Of a DNA stretch of 64,000 nt, positions 24,552-36,060 are shown piece by piece. The translations under genes and the position numbers were made by a program. The notes below the pieces were generated by a model. The model worked only from the letters and a program-made list of their open reading frames with translations. It had not been told where the DNA came from and did not search any database. Within the stretch, counting starts at the first letter, position 1. Every line of letters starts with the position of its first letter. Origin of the DNA: Acanthosoma haemorrhoidale (lineage: Eukaryota; Arthropoda; Insecta; Hemiptera; Acanthosomatidae); NCBI GenBank assembly GCA_930367205.1, contig OV884011.1:107127139-107191138 (forward strand), read 5' to 3'.

Positions 24552-27500
24552 TATATTAATCACAACCAATAATTCATGTATCCTATAATACAAGAATCTC
24601 TAAGTAAATAAAACAGCACATTTGGTTGTATGTAAACTCAGTAATAATAGAGGTTTTATAAATGACTTAACTATCTTTTTTTTTTTTAGATTGTACGGTG
24701 ATAGCAGCATCTGGCATTATTATTATTCCTTTCACGGCCTAATTCACGATTAGAAATTCAAAAAATTTGAAATTAGATCTTATCTAGTAGAACTAGTCTA
24801 CAAGCTCACAAGAAACATTAGGCAATGATATACAAACAAATGTTTTTAGATTGCAGTTGTTATAAATATTGCAATTAATTATAAATAATCAGTGTATGTA
24901 ATTTACATAAATATCAATGTAGGCTTTACTCCTATTGAAATATATTTTACAGTAAGCAAAGATTTAACTACTAAAAATTGCAAAGCTAAACTTGCCTTTG
25001 TGCTTAGGTCTGAGACTATTTGGTCATTAATTGTTTCTCAGGTTGAAAAATCCTTCTAAAGTTGTCTAGAAAACTGATCAAAGAAAAACCTAACACCAAC
25101 CCAAAAATGTGACTTCCCTAAAAATAATAATGAGGCAATAACGAGTAAAAGTTACAAATAATATCCAAAAATTAACAATCACGGAAAAATCGTTCGTTAA
25201 CAATATGTAATATTATCATTCTATGCTCTTTAAATAATTATATATATATATATTAAATAAGTGCACTCTTGGCTAGAAAAACTAAGTATAGTGTGTATTC
25301 ATATTATTTTTTTTTTCAATTAGTGTCTGAACAGGAAAGCAAGCTATTCTAACAGGAGTCATTCATTTCAATTGACAAGTGGAATATGACATCCTTCAAA
25401 TCATGATAATTTTTAACATCATATTTTAAAAGTAAATTAATTATGAGAAGAGCATTTTTTTCACTTTATTTGCAATAACTAAAGATTTAATTAACAAATA
25501 TACATTTTTAAAGTGCTGTAAAAATTACTCCTACAATCATAGAACTTTCTGTGTAATTGAAAAAATGCTGTAATTATGACTTTACGTCTATTTATATTGT
25601 GCTGTATATCTCTGTTGAGCCCTTATGGTATGAGTTATAGTTTGAAATAGTGATATTTTTTTTATTGTGTAGTACTTACTAAATATTTAACAATATTAAG
25701 AAAATTCTGTTCCCAAAGTAAACAGCATTTATTTGTGATTTATTGGCATGATTTAACAATGTGTAAAGGGCAGCAATAATGTTGTTAGTATTTATTGTCT
25801 TCTTTTTTTTACTGAGCATGCACTGTTTTGTTAACAATACCAATGCTTATATGATGGGAACTCATTTAATATAAACTCAATGTATTTACTGTTTTTGTAC
25901 TTAGTGCTAATAACATTTGATGTATTTTGATAAATCTAACCAAATCGCAGATATGACTGATTATTTTTATAATATTTTTATACTCAATTATTTCAATCCG
26001 ATATGTGCTTTATTTGTTCAACTTTCAAAAGATGTTAAATTTCAAATATGACTACTCAATGCTACCAAATTAATAATTAAAAAAATAAAACACATCAAGA
26101 ACTAAAATGTATGGGTGATGCATTGGGATAAGGATAAGGATATTAGTATGATTAGTAAAACGAGAAATTTCAGACAGTCATTTTTTAAATATTTTGTATA
26201 TTTTTTGTTTCTGGGCATTAATGCAAGCACCTTTATTATGTTTAAATGTAAAAAGTGAGTAAAAAGACAAGTGTGCTCGGAATGTGTATGTCGGCATTGT
26301 TTTCAATATTTACTTCACCAGATTCTTGTCAGTAATAAGTAAACAAATAAAATAAACTGCTCCCTCTTATAATGCCTGGGGATGGGTTCATAACAAATAT
26401 TTCACAAATCAAATAAGCATTACAAAAGGTGCCTAGCAAACAATATTTTATTGAATTTATTACAGGATAAAGCATTATTATTATGTTAATTAGGTAATGA
26501 CTTGTTTAGACATATCTTTTAAGAATGTAGGAAGTGAGTTCATACCGATTCTAGAATGTTCCATTTTATCTTATGAATTTCCTCTCATTTATGCTGAAAC
26601 ACCGTGCAACTTCTGCAATTATTTCTCTTTCTTTATTATAGACAAAATTTTATGTTATGTTTTGCACAAAGGTCATGCATTTATTCCTAGTAAACCCATT
26701 TTCAAAAATTTATTATCAACAGAATTTTTCAAATGAAAACCACAGTCATAAACTTTTCTTTTTTCCAAACAGTCTCAAACTACACTTGTGTGACCTTCAG
26801 CAAACAACTGGTATATATACCAGTTTTATTTTAGCGACTGTCCAAACAGCAATAAACAAAATTTTAGTTTTATCTCCCAGATTAAGTTAGTAACAAACCT
26901 TAGTGCTTCTAAGAAAAGATACTTTTCACAATTCCTAACTGGATGGAGTTAGCTAAAGAGAAGTTTGTGTTATTAAAATTTGCATTATAGGATGGAGCAG
27001 TGCATGTTGTTACTTTTCTAATGGCCACCCTTCCTTAGTTTTCGTTATTTGGGCTTGATATTGTGGACTGTTCCTTTTATTTACTAGTCATCTGTAGGTC
27101 CCCATCCTTTTCTAACACATCGGGACACTGAAGAGGAATTATATTCTTTAGTACAGTCCTCTCCAGTGTTTATTTTAGTTGGTTAGTCCACTCTTCTTTG
27201 TTAGATTTTTTATTGTCGGTCTTATGAGTTAAATGAGTACACTTCTCTTTTGTTTCTTTCATTTAGAAAATTGAGCATTAAAAAGTTGACCTGATGAATC
27301 ATACTAAACCACATTAGGGTATTTAAATTGAAGCTTGGAAATAACTAACAGGTGGTTGAGTTTAATTATTGTTGACTTACTTTAAAATTGGTTAAATATG
27401 TAATGGTTTTTATTAATACAATAAGTACATCGCATGTTGAGCTAACCTAGCTCTAAAACAATTGTTAAAATGTGATTTGGTTGTTGAAAATAAGTTTATA

Positions 27501-29325
27501 CTTTTTATTCTAAATAAGTTGGTATAGTGCTATAAATTCAGAAGGAATGAAAGTTGTGATTGAAATTTTTCATATTGTAAATATTAACTGTAACCGCGTG
27601 TTTGGAGCAATGAATTAAAGTCATCAAAAATGATACTTTTTTAAGTAACATATGTACTGAAGAGAATTTCAATTTATTTCCTTTATTAGAGGAAACATGT
27701 CCGAGTCTGCCTTGTATAAATGTATATAAATATTTCAAATAACATTAGGCCGTATTATCTGAGATAGTATTTTTAGTATATTGCTGGTTTTAAATAAAAA
27801 AATTAGTTATATTTTACGAAATAGAATATTTGTATATTGTAGCTGAAGATTACAATTTAAACTGGTTGTTTCAGTGCAGGAGAGGGAAGGAAGTGCCGTT
27901 GCCAAACTGTGCCTACAAAAAGACAAAGAATTCAAAACCAAACGGAAGTTTTTATTCTGAATAAATTTATCATTATGTTCTTGTAAATACTGTTTTATTT
28001 TTTAATATATGTTTAATTGTGAATGAAAACTATGTTTTCTTATTGTTATTGTAAGTGATAAAATTGACAAGTACACATAAGTGTAGTTTTAAGTGCATTT
28101 AATGTCAAACTAATAATTTGTGTACATAGGTAGGTATGTCCTTATACCTACAATTTATCTCTGTGGGAAGTCCGTAACTACTGTAATGTAATTGCACTAT
28201 TTGTTTTTCTTTTTTTATCTTTTTTATTTTACTATTCATATCGCTTTTTCTTATGACTTGCTATAAACCAATGTTATAGTGATTATAATTATGTTTTGAA
28301 ATGTGTTCCCTCAAAACCAATCAAAAATTGTAGTTGTTACTTTTCTTTTTTTTTTAATTTTAAATATACAATTTTACCAACTTAATTAATCTTCCTAAAT
28401 CGCCCTACATTAAACAGTTACCGACGATAAGAAAAATAAATAAAATGTCAGCTAATTTTAAATTATAACAGTTTGGCTCACCAAAAACCTTCGGCAAAAT
28501 AAAATAAAAAAGTTTTCTCTCAGTAAGAGTGCATGTGATGAGATAAAGGGGAAAAAAAAAAAAAAAAAATTACAGCAAATTCAGAAAAACTTTAAGAGAC
28601 CACTTATCAAGCCTCAAGGAAAGGCTTTTATTTTTAAACTGTTGTGGGGAAATGAGTGATTTCTCCACTATCTGCCTGTCTGGATGTATTATTACAGTGG
28701 TGTAAAAATTATCTGAAATGTTAAAGGAAAATCTAAAACACCTTAGATTAAGCTAATTTATATAGCTTTAAACAGCTAATAAGTTTGCTAAAAACAATGG
28801 GAAATATGAAAGAAAAAATTAAAGAAAGTCACAGCTGAAAAACTATTTAATAATAATAATATTTAATAAGGTTCTAATTTTTCCCTAGGTTTAAGGACAT
28901 ATTTGAAAATGGTAATGCCAAAACTATCTCATTGATATTCCAAAAAATAAAGTTTATAGATCTAATAACAGAAACCACTCCTTTCCCTCTTTCTAGTAAA
29001 TTTGTATTCAATATTTTTGGAATATTTGATGATACAATCTTTGACTGAGTTCAAGAGGAAGGTTTTAGGAGGTTACGATTTCTACCCTAGTCACATGTGT
29101 GTGTACTGCCTCAAGTGTACCATGTGTATTCATCGTGTAATAAAAGGCGTTATGTGTAATTATATTCATACATTGTTTTAATTAACTAATCCTCCAACAG
29201 GTTAAGGGCCCAGCAAGTGTAAGGAACAGTGTTGTGATTTTTGGTGTCTCCTTTGGACTATAGTTTTTATCGAACAATGTTTTTTAAACTCCCTGTGAAA
29301 AAGCTCAGGATCCTCGAAAACTAGA
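24552..29325. other. Long AT-rich stretch; possible alternative 3' exon at 27.87 kb
   Basis: Nearly all of it is AT-rich and non-coding in appearance. The one feature is at 27873-27970. A splice-acceptor-like TTGTTTCAG is followed by about 85 bases of balanced composition with an open frame (CRRGKEVPLPN at its start, stop near 27957), then AATAAA at 27960. It could be an alternative last exon of the upstream + strand gene or a small retroposed piece. Confidence 0.3.
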
Positions 29326-29825
29326 CATCTAGAAGTTCAAGTGCAGTTTGAAGAACAGCATTATTACCACTGCTTTGAAATCAAGTAATATGGGCATAGA
29401 AAGATCTGGAATAGAAGTGGCTAGGGATGCAACAAATAAAAATACCAGTGTAAGCTTGTGGGATTTCTTTTTCTTGTGATCTTGATAGTTAGTTAGTGTC
29501 TTGCCCGACATTAAAGATTTGTGTAGTGAAAATATTCTATTGTCAATGGATGTTGTTGACAAGAGAAGTATTGCTCACCTTAACTTTCCTGACTTTTAAT
29601 GGATTTGCAAAAGAGGGAAACAAGCGAATAATCAAAATTTGAGTAGACTGTTTTGATGATGAAAACTTCTCTGAAAGTGAGAATGTGACAGCTATTGTGT
29701 GTAAAACCGATGCCATTTCCAGTTTTGATACTGGGAGTGAAAGTGTTGAACCCTGTGTTTCATAATCAATTATCAAAAGCTGATAGGAGGGAAAATGTTG
29801 CACCCTGTGTTTCATTAGGTAAATA

Positions 29826-29916
29826 CACAGGTGGTCTGAAAAGTTTCCGACCTCAACATGAAGATGATAATAAAATAAATAAAAGCTTTGTTAGGTCGGA
29901 AACTTTTCAGACCACG
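29826..29916. mobile_element. Foldback MITE (mariner-type), copy A
   Basis: A 91-base palindromic element is flanked by TA dinucleotides (29824-29825 and 29917-29918). The left arm GTGGTCTGAAAAGTTTCCGA pairs with the right arm TCGGAAACTTTTCAGACCAC, leaving a central AT-rich spacer of about 40 bases. TA target duplication and long inverted repeats point to a Tc1/mariner-derived MITE. A second copy, in inverse orientation, is at 54885-54979. Confidence 0.85.
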
Positions 29917-30019
29917 TATGATAACCAACTGACAATGTGGATTCAAATGAAAGTCACAAGTTAAAACAAGTAATTTCTTAGAATAAAAGTATAAAGATAG
30001 AGATACAAGGGAAGTACAA

Positions 30020-30915
30020 ATACAGATGTCAAGGAAGAAACTAACAAAGCTATTGAGGGAAGGGAAAGTAAACCAAGAATTCATACTAAATCTGAAAACA
30101 TTGGATAGAAAAGAGATGCTTTGGAACGTAAAGAGAAAGACAAAAAAAATGTCTCCAGATTATGAAAACGTGTTGCTAAAGAACAAGCTCTCCAAATTGA
30201 TGCTGAAGTTGAAAGACTAATTAAGGAAATACGAAACAGAACGCGTAAGGAAGAAACAACTCTTTGATAAATTATGCCAAAAGGTTTAGCAGAACAAAGT
30301 AAATAGAAAAAAACTAGAGCAAATTGAAGCTGAATGATATCTGAAGAAGAGGAGAATTAGTGATAGCTAATGTAAATTTGCTGTGAGTGTAATTGATACT
30401 TTACCACAAGGCCTACTTGTCTAAACAGAAATAAACCAGAAAAAGAAGTATGTCCTTTCTTCCATAAGGTGACAGGGTGTAAATTGTTGGATACTTGCTC
30501 AAGGAGTCATATAAGACTATGTCAGCAGAATCCTCCTTTTTCCCTGGGTTCTATTCTCATAATTCAATGACTCCTAAAGGGTATGTTGGGTACGATACTG
30601 ATGTGTATTTAGAATATGATGAGAAAGAAACATATTCCCACTTTATTGAGTTTTTATGAAGATATAAGAAGTGATTTTGAAAATTGTGGTTGTCTTGTAT
30701 TCACTAATCAGGAGCTTACTTTAGAGGAAATGTACATATATGCCTCTTATGCTACAGAAAATGATTCCATAGCTGATTTTCTTAAATTTAATGGAGCATA
30801 TTGATTACCTGTCAGTTTGTAAACATTGCATCATGGAAAAGTGTGATTTGTGGTTTATATTTTGGAAAAGAGAATTGCCCAAAAGGGAGGTGCTTGCAAC
30901 TTATTACATGCATTT
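30020..30915 (+). pseudogene. Retrocopy of U2AF35-related splicing factor (ZRSR2/Urp-like)
   Basis: A dead intronless copy of the U2 auxiliary-factor-related protein, which helps recognise 3' splice sites. In order on the + strand: a Lys/Glu-rich N-terminal region (30026-30400) whose reading switches frame; a first CCCH-type finger (VCPFFHKVTGCKL then CSRSH, about 30450-30515); a GYDTDVYLEYDEKETYSHF-like stretch (30578-30640); an RRM-like part containing FYEDIRSDFENCG (30650-30690); and a second finger core, ICGLYFGKENCPKGR (about 30847-30890). This domain order is specific to the family. Several frameshifts and stops and the lack of introns across domains mark a processed pseudogene. The parent gene is not in the window. 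Confidence 0.75.
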
Positions 30916-31299
30916 AAGGTAAAATTAACACTTCGTAATCCCACTTCTTTCTTAAATAAATTTTTGTGGGGCATCTATAGAGAATGCAAGCATTTTTGAC
31001 CATGAGTGGATTAAATACTTAGCTGATTTAATTTCATGCCAACAGTTTTTTCTACTTTCGCCAATCAAAATATCTGATATCTCCTCAAACGTTGAAAATC
31101 ACCTCGTAGAACTTTTACATAATTGCAGCGAAAAAGCTGATACTCTAGTCTGCCTCCAGCGGACATCACGTTGAGACCGATATTTGCCTGAGCCATGCAG
31201 ATTTCTTTTACTCGGCGCGACGCTTATGCCACTGTAAGAAAATTAATATTACAAACTATATATATATATACTTTGGTTTAATAAAAAAAAGAAGACGCT

Positions 31300-33290
31300 T
31301 ATGAGATCAATAAGAAAATAGAATCTGGATTCTATGAGCAAGTAAAAACTTTTCAATGGGCTTCCTCAACCCACATCGTAATGAAAGGTAGCGAAATGAG
31401 AATAACTGGTGATTAAAAAGATTCACTAAATCCTCAACCAGTTGTTAAATACCCGAAATCCGCGTAGACGACCTGTTACAAAAATTAAATGGTTCATCCG
31501 AATTCTCAAGGCTTGAAGTAACCGACGACATTATGATCTTACCTTGTTGACAATAACATTAGTTGTTTTGATGGCATCCTTGTTTCCTCAACTTCTGACG
31601 AGGGAATGATTTGTGCTCTTGAATCCACATTTAAAAGCATAAGAAATTCTGGGCTGAAGCTTCGGAGATCTAAATGAGCTTACCTTCTGGACAAAATCGA
31701 CGCAGCTGGATTTCTCTGTTAAAAGAAACATATTGATCCAATCTTTAATTCACCTCTGCCTTCTATTCCTAAAGAAATGCGTACTTTTCTAGGCAAAGTG
31801 ACTTACTATCATGCTTTTATTCCGAAGTTATCGATCATTACTGCTCCACTTTGAGAAATGTTTACTTCTTCAAAATTGAAGTGGACAGAAGAAACTAAAA
31901 ATTCATATGATTATCTGAAAAAATAGCTCATCTCTGACAAAGTACTTATTTATACCTTATAACCCTAAATTTCAGCAACTTCTTGCAACGGATACTAGTC
32001 CTTTAGGTCGTCTAAGAGCTGTATTATCTCACATCATGCCAGACGGCTTGAAGTGCCCAATTTTATATGCAATGCAAGCAAAGCTCTTAGTGACACAGAA
32101 CGGTGCTATTCACAAGTTGATCGAGAAGTTCTTTCTTTTTTATGGGCTGTTAAAACATTTTTTCAATATCTTTATGCTCGTAAGTTCAGTCTGCTTACGA
32201 ATAACAAACCCAATTCTCACATCTTTGCTCCTAGGGCTCACAGTTCACACTCTCTATTTGTAATAATTATGCCAACTACCTATCAAACTTCAACTATGAT
32301 ACCAAGTATAAGCCCAGTAGTCAAAACTGGAATGCTGACGTTTTTTTTTTTAGAGTCGTGACAAGGAACAAACGGCAATGAACTACCTTTTTCAAGTTCA
32401 CCAAGAAAACTCCACGGACGAATTCCACGAATTTGTACATCAGCTGCGTAAAATGACCCCCCCCCCCTTCTATGGAATGCTTGGACATATGGTTGTAATT
32501 CCGCCTAAGTTTCATCAGGTAGTCTTGGAAGAACTCCACCTTGCCCACATAGGAGTGGTTAAGAAAGGTTTGGCTCGATCTCTCATTTATTGGCCATCCA
32601 CTGACCATGACATAGCTATTGCTAAGGCATGTTCTACCGGTCTCAAGAATGCAAAATTGCCTTCTCAGTTCCGAGCTCACCACTGGAAATACCCAAATAT
32701 TCTGTGGGAGAGAATTCATGGGCTATCGCTCTTCACTTCGAAAGAACTTACTGATAATCATTGACGCCTACTCCAAGTATATGACAGTTACCATCTCCTA
32801 CATCCTCGAAACAGTATTTGCTAAGTTTTGGTGTACCTAAAGTTATCTCTTATAATGGCCCACAATTTTCTTCAGATTACTTCCAAGAATTCTTAAAGAA
32901 ATATGAGGTTCGCTTTCATCGTACCACAGCCGGGTACCATCCTTTCACCGTGGCCAGGCTGAGTACAGTGTCTAACCTCTTCTACAAAGAGGATTCAACA
33001 AACGTCAGGAGCCACTAGTAACATCATCCAACACTATGTCAATAAATTTACTGACCTGATACCACAGGTCAGCTCACCAAACGACTGGACAGCAATCATC
33101 CCTTATTTTTCTAGGTAGAATAATGCGATCCAAAATAGACCTGAAAAGGATGACATATAAGCAACCATTAAACTGCATGTCAATTTTCCAGACCTTCTCA
33201 GCTGGAGATACTGTCATGTTTCGTTCCAACAGTGAAAAAGGGGAAAATGGCTACCAGGCATTATTGTCACATAACTGGTGTTTTGTAATA
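31300..33290 (+). pseudogene. Degenerate Ty3/gypsy pol (RT, RNase H, integrase)
   Basis: Remnants of an LTR-retrotransposon polyprotein occur in the right order but in changing frames. RT: FQWASSTHIVMK near 31358, DGILVSSTSDEG (the YxDDILV site, degenerate) near 31578, and RTFLGKVTYYHAFIPKL near 31782. RNase H: LLATDTSPLGRLRAVLS near 31980. Integrase zinc-binding part: ELHLAHIGVVKKGLARSLIYWPS (about 32530-32600, given here only as a position guide). Integrase core: IDAYSKY near 32762 and FGVPKVISYNGPQFSS near 32830, in which the second catalytic Asp appears changed to Tyr. No LTR is visible next to it. Many stops make it inactive. Confidence 0.8.
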
Positions 33291-33320
33291 TTTTTTGTTT
33301 TCAGGGCATAGTTGGAATAT

Positions 33321-33548
33321 TTGACGATAAAATCCTGAAAACATTGAGTTCAGTTTTTTCAAAAGTTGATTTTCAGTGATTGGTGGGCTATAACAAATAA
33401 AATTAAGTTCTTTTTGTCAAAAATACCTAGTGGTATTTTCAAAATTGTTCTATAAGTATAAAAATATTATACTGACTGAACTGTCGGCGTCTTTAGAGTT
33501 AATGAGACCCCCTAAAGGTATTGAGTAAGATAATAACAAAAGTTATAG
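33321..33548. other. AT-rich DNA between repeats
   Basis: Nothing recognised. Confidence 0.4.
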
Positions 33549-33665
33549 TAGGTAAGATCAGTGAGGAGAGGGAGCACGTGAATAGAAATTAAAACATCCC
33601 TGGTTTGAGTTCCAGCCTGGCCTCTTTATTTCTTTTTCGGCTGATTATCATTTAATAAATATTTA
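33549..33665 (+). repeat. tRNA-like SINE, copy A
   Basis: A B-box-like GGTTTGAGTTCCAGCC (about 33603-33618) is followed by CTGGCCTCTTTATTTC and a TTTTTCGGCTGATTATCA-type 3' module. The same order, B box then CCxxGCC, then T-rich run, then GGCT/GCCAATAA-like word, is found at 39579-39680 and 47236-47345. The A box is poor. An RNA polymerase III SINE is the best explanation. Confidence 0.5.
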
Positions 33666-34513
33666 AGGTGTTAAGTTGGACTCCTTAGCCTCCACCTGGA
33701 CAATCTCTCAATATTGTTTTTTAACTCTATTTTCTCCTATTGTCTTTTCAAGAGGAGATGGATTTAATTTTTGAACCATTTAATCTTCGTCTAATAGAAT
33801 TATCTGGCGCTCTAAACCTGATCAATGGTAATCATAATCCCTTCCCTTAGGGAGCTTTTATAACGAGAATTAAATTGCATGGAACTGGCCTGTTAGTAGC
33901 GGGAATGCAGAATTTTAAACTAACATAAGAGCTACCAGGTAAGACACTAGACAATAGTAGTCATCACATCCTGATTTTAGTGGGTCACTTGATGATGGTT
34001 CAGACCCAGATTACATTTTGGAATTAGGCAGGTAGCTTGTCCAGAACTAGCATACTTCATCATCCACCAGGGAGCCGATATTAAACAAAATGTAGCTGTT
34101 AAACGTCAATTCTGTTGAGATGTTTTCAGAGTAATCGAGAACTCTGTGATGATTTGGAACTCTGTTACATCTTTTCTGTTTCTTAATTTAATATAATAAT
34201 GTACAACATATATGAACTATTGTATGTATATTATGTTTATCTTGATGTATATTAGATATATTTTTCGTCCTATCCTCTTCTGGTACAGACTTCTACCTCC
34301 CTATTGGCTCTCCAGTAGGCTGTTCATTTAATGCTCTTTTCTTGCCTACTCTATTGGCCATTTAATTTCCCTGTAAGGCACAACGACATGATATCATTTT
34401 TGGACCTGTGGACCATAATTTTTGTTTTTTACATTCACAACAATGTTTCATCATCCCATTACATATTTATAGTATAAAAGTAAACATTTGCAGTACAAAA
34501 GGGTGAAGAAGTG
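33666..34513. other. AT-rich intergenic DNA
   Basis: No coding exon, RNA gene or clear repeat boundary was recognised. Confidence 0.4.
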
Positions 34514-35397
34514 TGTTGTAGCCACCTCTTAGTTACGAATAATTACAAGTTCTCCTCTTCTCGGATCAGAAAATATCTATCCATGTTTTCATATGTTTTA
34601 AATAAAGGTTATGACGTCAGTGAGAGTGGGGGGGGAGAAGCTAGTGGGGGAAACAGCCGCAGGTGGGGACCAATCCCCACCATGGCTGGCCGCTTATATA
34701 AGCAGTGGGATTAGACCGAGTTAGCATAACGAACAGGACCGTCACTTGGAACGCTACTCTCTCCCCTCTCTCTGCACTGGCCCTTGCTGCTCTACTAAAA
34801 CCATGGTCTTCTCATTCAACTACCTCTCCATCTCTCTCTCCTAACCTCGCTATGTTTTATCCCGGCGTTGTCAGACCCCACACCTTCCTAGTGGGAATCT
34901 CTGCCATCGTCTCTCTAAAATTAGCACCTCCTTGGAAGAGACCTCTCCCTCGCGGACGACGGTTGCCGTGGCCGAAAACTTACCTAGTAGCGTCTCTCAC
35001 GGCAATCCAGTCTGCTTCTCTCCGGTTCACACTCGCTTTTGGATCCTGACGGTTTTCGCCTACCCTCAGATACCGAGTGTAAATTGGTGGTCATTCCAAG
35101 ACCACACAAACTACCTACACTACTTACCCTATACCTCTTGTCCTGAACATGTGCTTTGTCGGGGCACACCTTCTAAGATCTTATGGAGTCAGATCAAAAC
35201 GAATTAGGCTACCCGCCGACTAGGCTGGCAGCCAGGGTGAAAGACCACGAGTCCACCCGCTCTATCTCTTTCTTGGCGTTCGCCGGATGGCGGCTAGAGG
35301 GTTGTAGTGACCCTAGGCCGCGGCGGGCGTCTCTTCCCCACCTTGGGGACTCACATATCTGTGCCCGACAAAGAATTATTATTAAAAATAAATTAAG
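34514..35397 (+). mobile_element. LTR-like block with TATA box and trailing PBS-like site
   Basis: The block starts TGTTGTAGCC and contains a TATA-like CTTATATAAGC (about 34691-34701) in a GC-rich context. It shares GGCGTTGTCAGACCCCACAC (about 34864-34883) with a diverged form at 56492-56511 in the LTR copy there. It ends in AATAAATTAAG, directly followed by TGGTGTCA (35398-35405), the same eight bases that follow the LTR of the element at 61.9 kb as its primer-binding site. Reading it as a 5' LTR oriented + is an inference. The internal region after it was not recognised. Confidence 0.5.
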
Positions 35398-36060
35398 TGG
35401 TGTCAAAAAAATATGACTGGGTAAATTAGTTTTAATGAGAAATTGATGATTGGTATTTATGGTAGGTTCGTTGTTTCTTAATGTTGCTGGTTAACTAAAT
35501 GGAAGTTTTAGGCTTTGTTTTTATATAAAAGAACTATTAGATATGACAGGATGATAATGTAATACGTAGAAGGAAGAGTGTCTTTGAGGTTCAGAGGACC
35601 GAAACACGTTTAACAGATGAAGAGCAAAGGCATCTCTTCATTGGTCTTTGCTTAGGAGCCATTGTCATGTCGGAGGAAATGTAGAGTGTTGGGGAATGAC
35701 AAAACTCATTTGGTAGCTGACCATAACGACTGGTCAGTAGGAGTCAGTTGATTATTGAACTCTGTGGAAGTGCTGTTAATGTGTTTTTGTAGTTCTTCCT
35801 GGAGTTGTCTTGTTTGTAAGTTGGCTAAGACGTTTTTTGATGGATGGGTAGCGAGAATGTTGCCAAGACTTTCTTGCCCTCCTATTATCTGTCAGCAGCT
35901 GTTGTATGTGTGGTAGCAAGGATTGTCTGCTCGTTTGTTTAAAGTGGGACATCTCGTTGGTGGATTTATGTACACTGATTTAAACTGCAGTCGTGGAGTT
36001 TGTAGACAGTGCCGTCTATGTCATTCATAGTATTGAGTGGGAGTGAAGGTCAGGAGAAGA
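35398..36060. other. PBS-like site and unrecognised DNA
   Basis: The first eight bases look like a primer-binding site, as noted for the preceding LTR-like block. The remaining sequence has no recognisable gag or other coding region. Confidence 0.35.

Noticed and set aside
29738..29816. Short direct repeat CCCTGTGTTTCAT occurring twice 57 bases apart
   Set aside because: Two units only, no array or known repeat; may be a local duplication.
35183..35416. Frames on both strands in the 34.5-35.4 kb GC-rich block
   Set aside because: The block is better explained as an LTR; the frames follow base composition.
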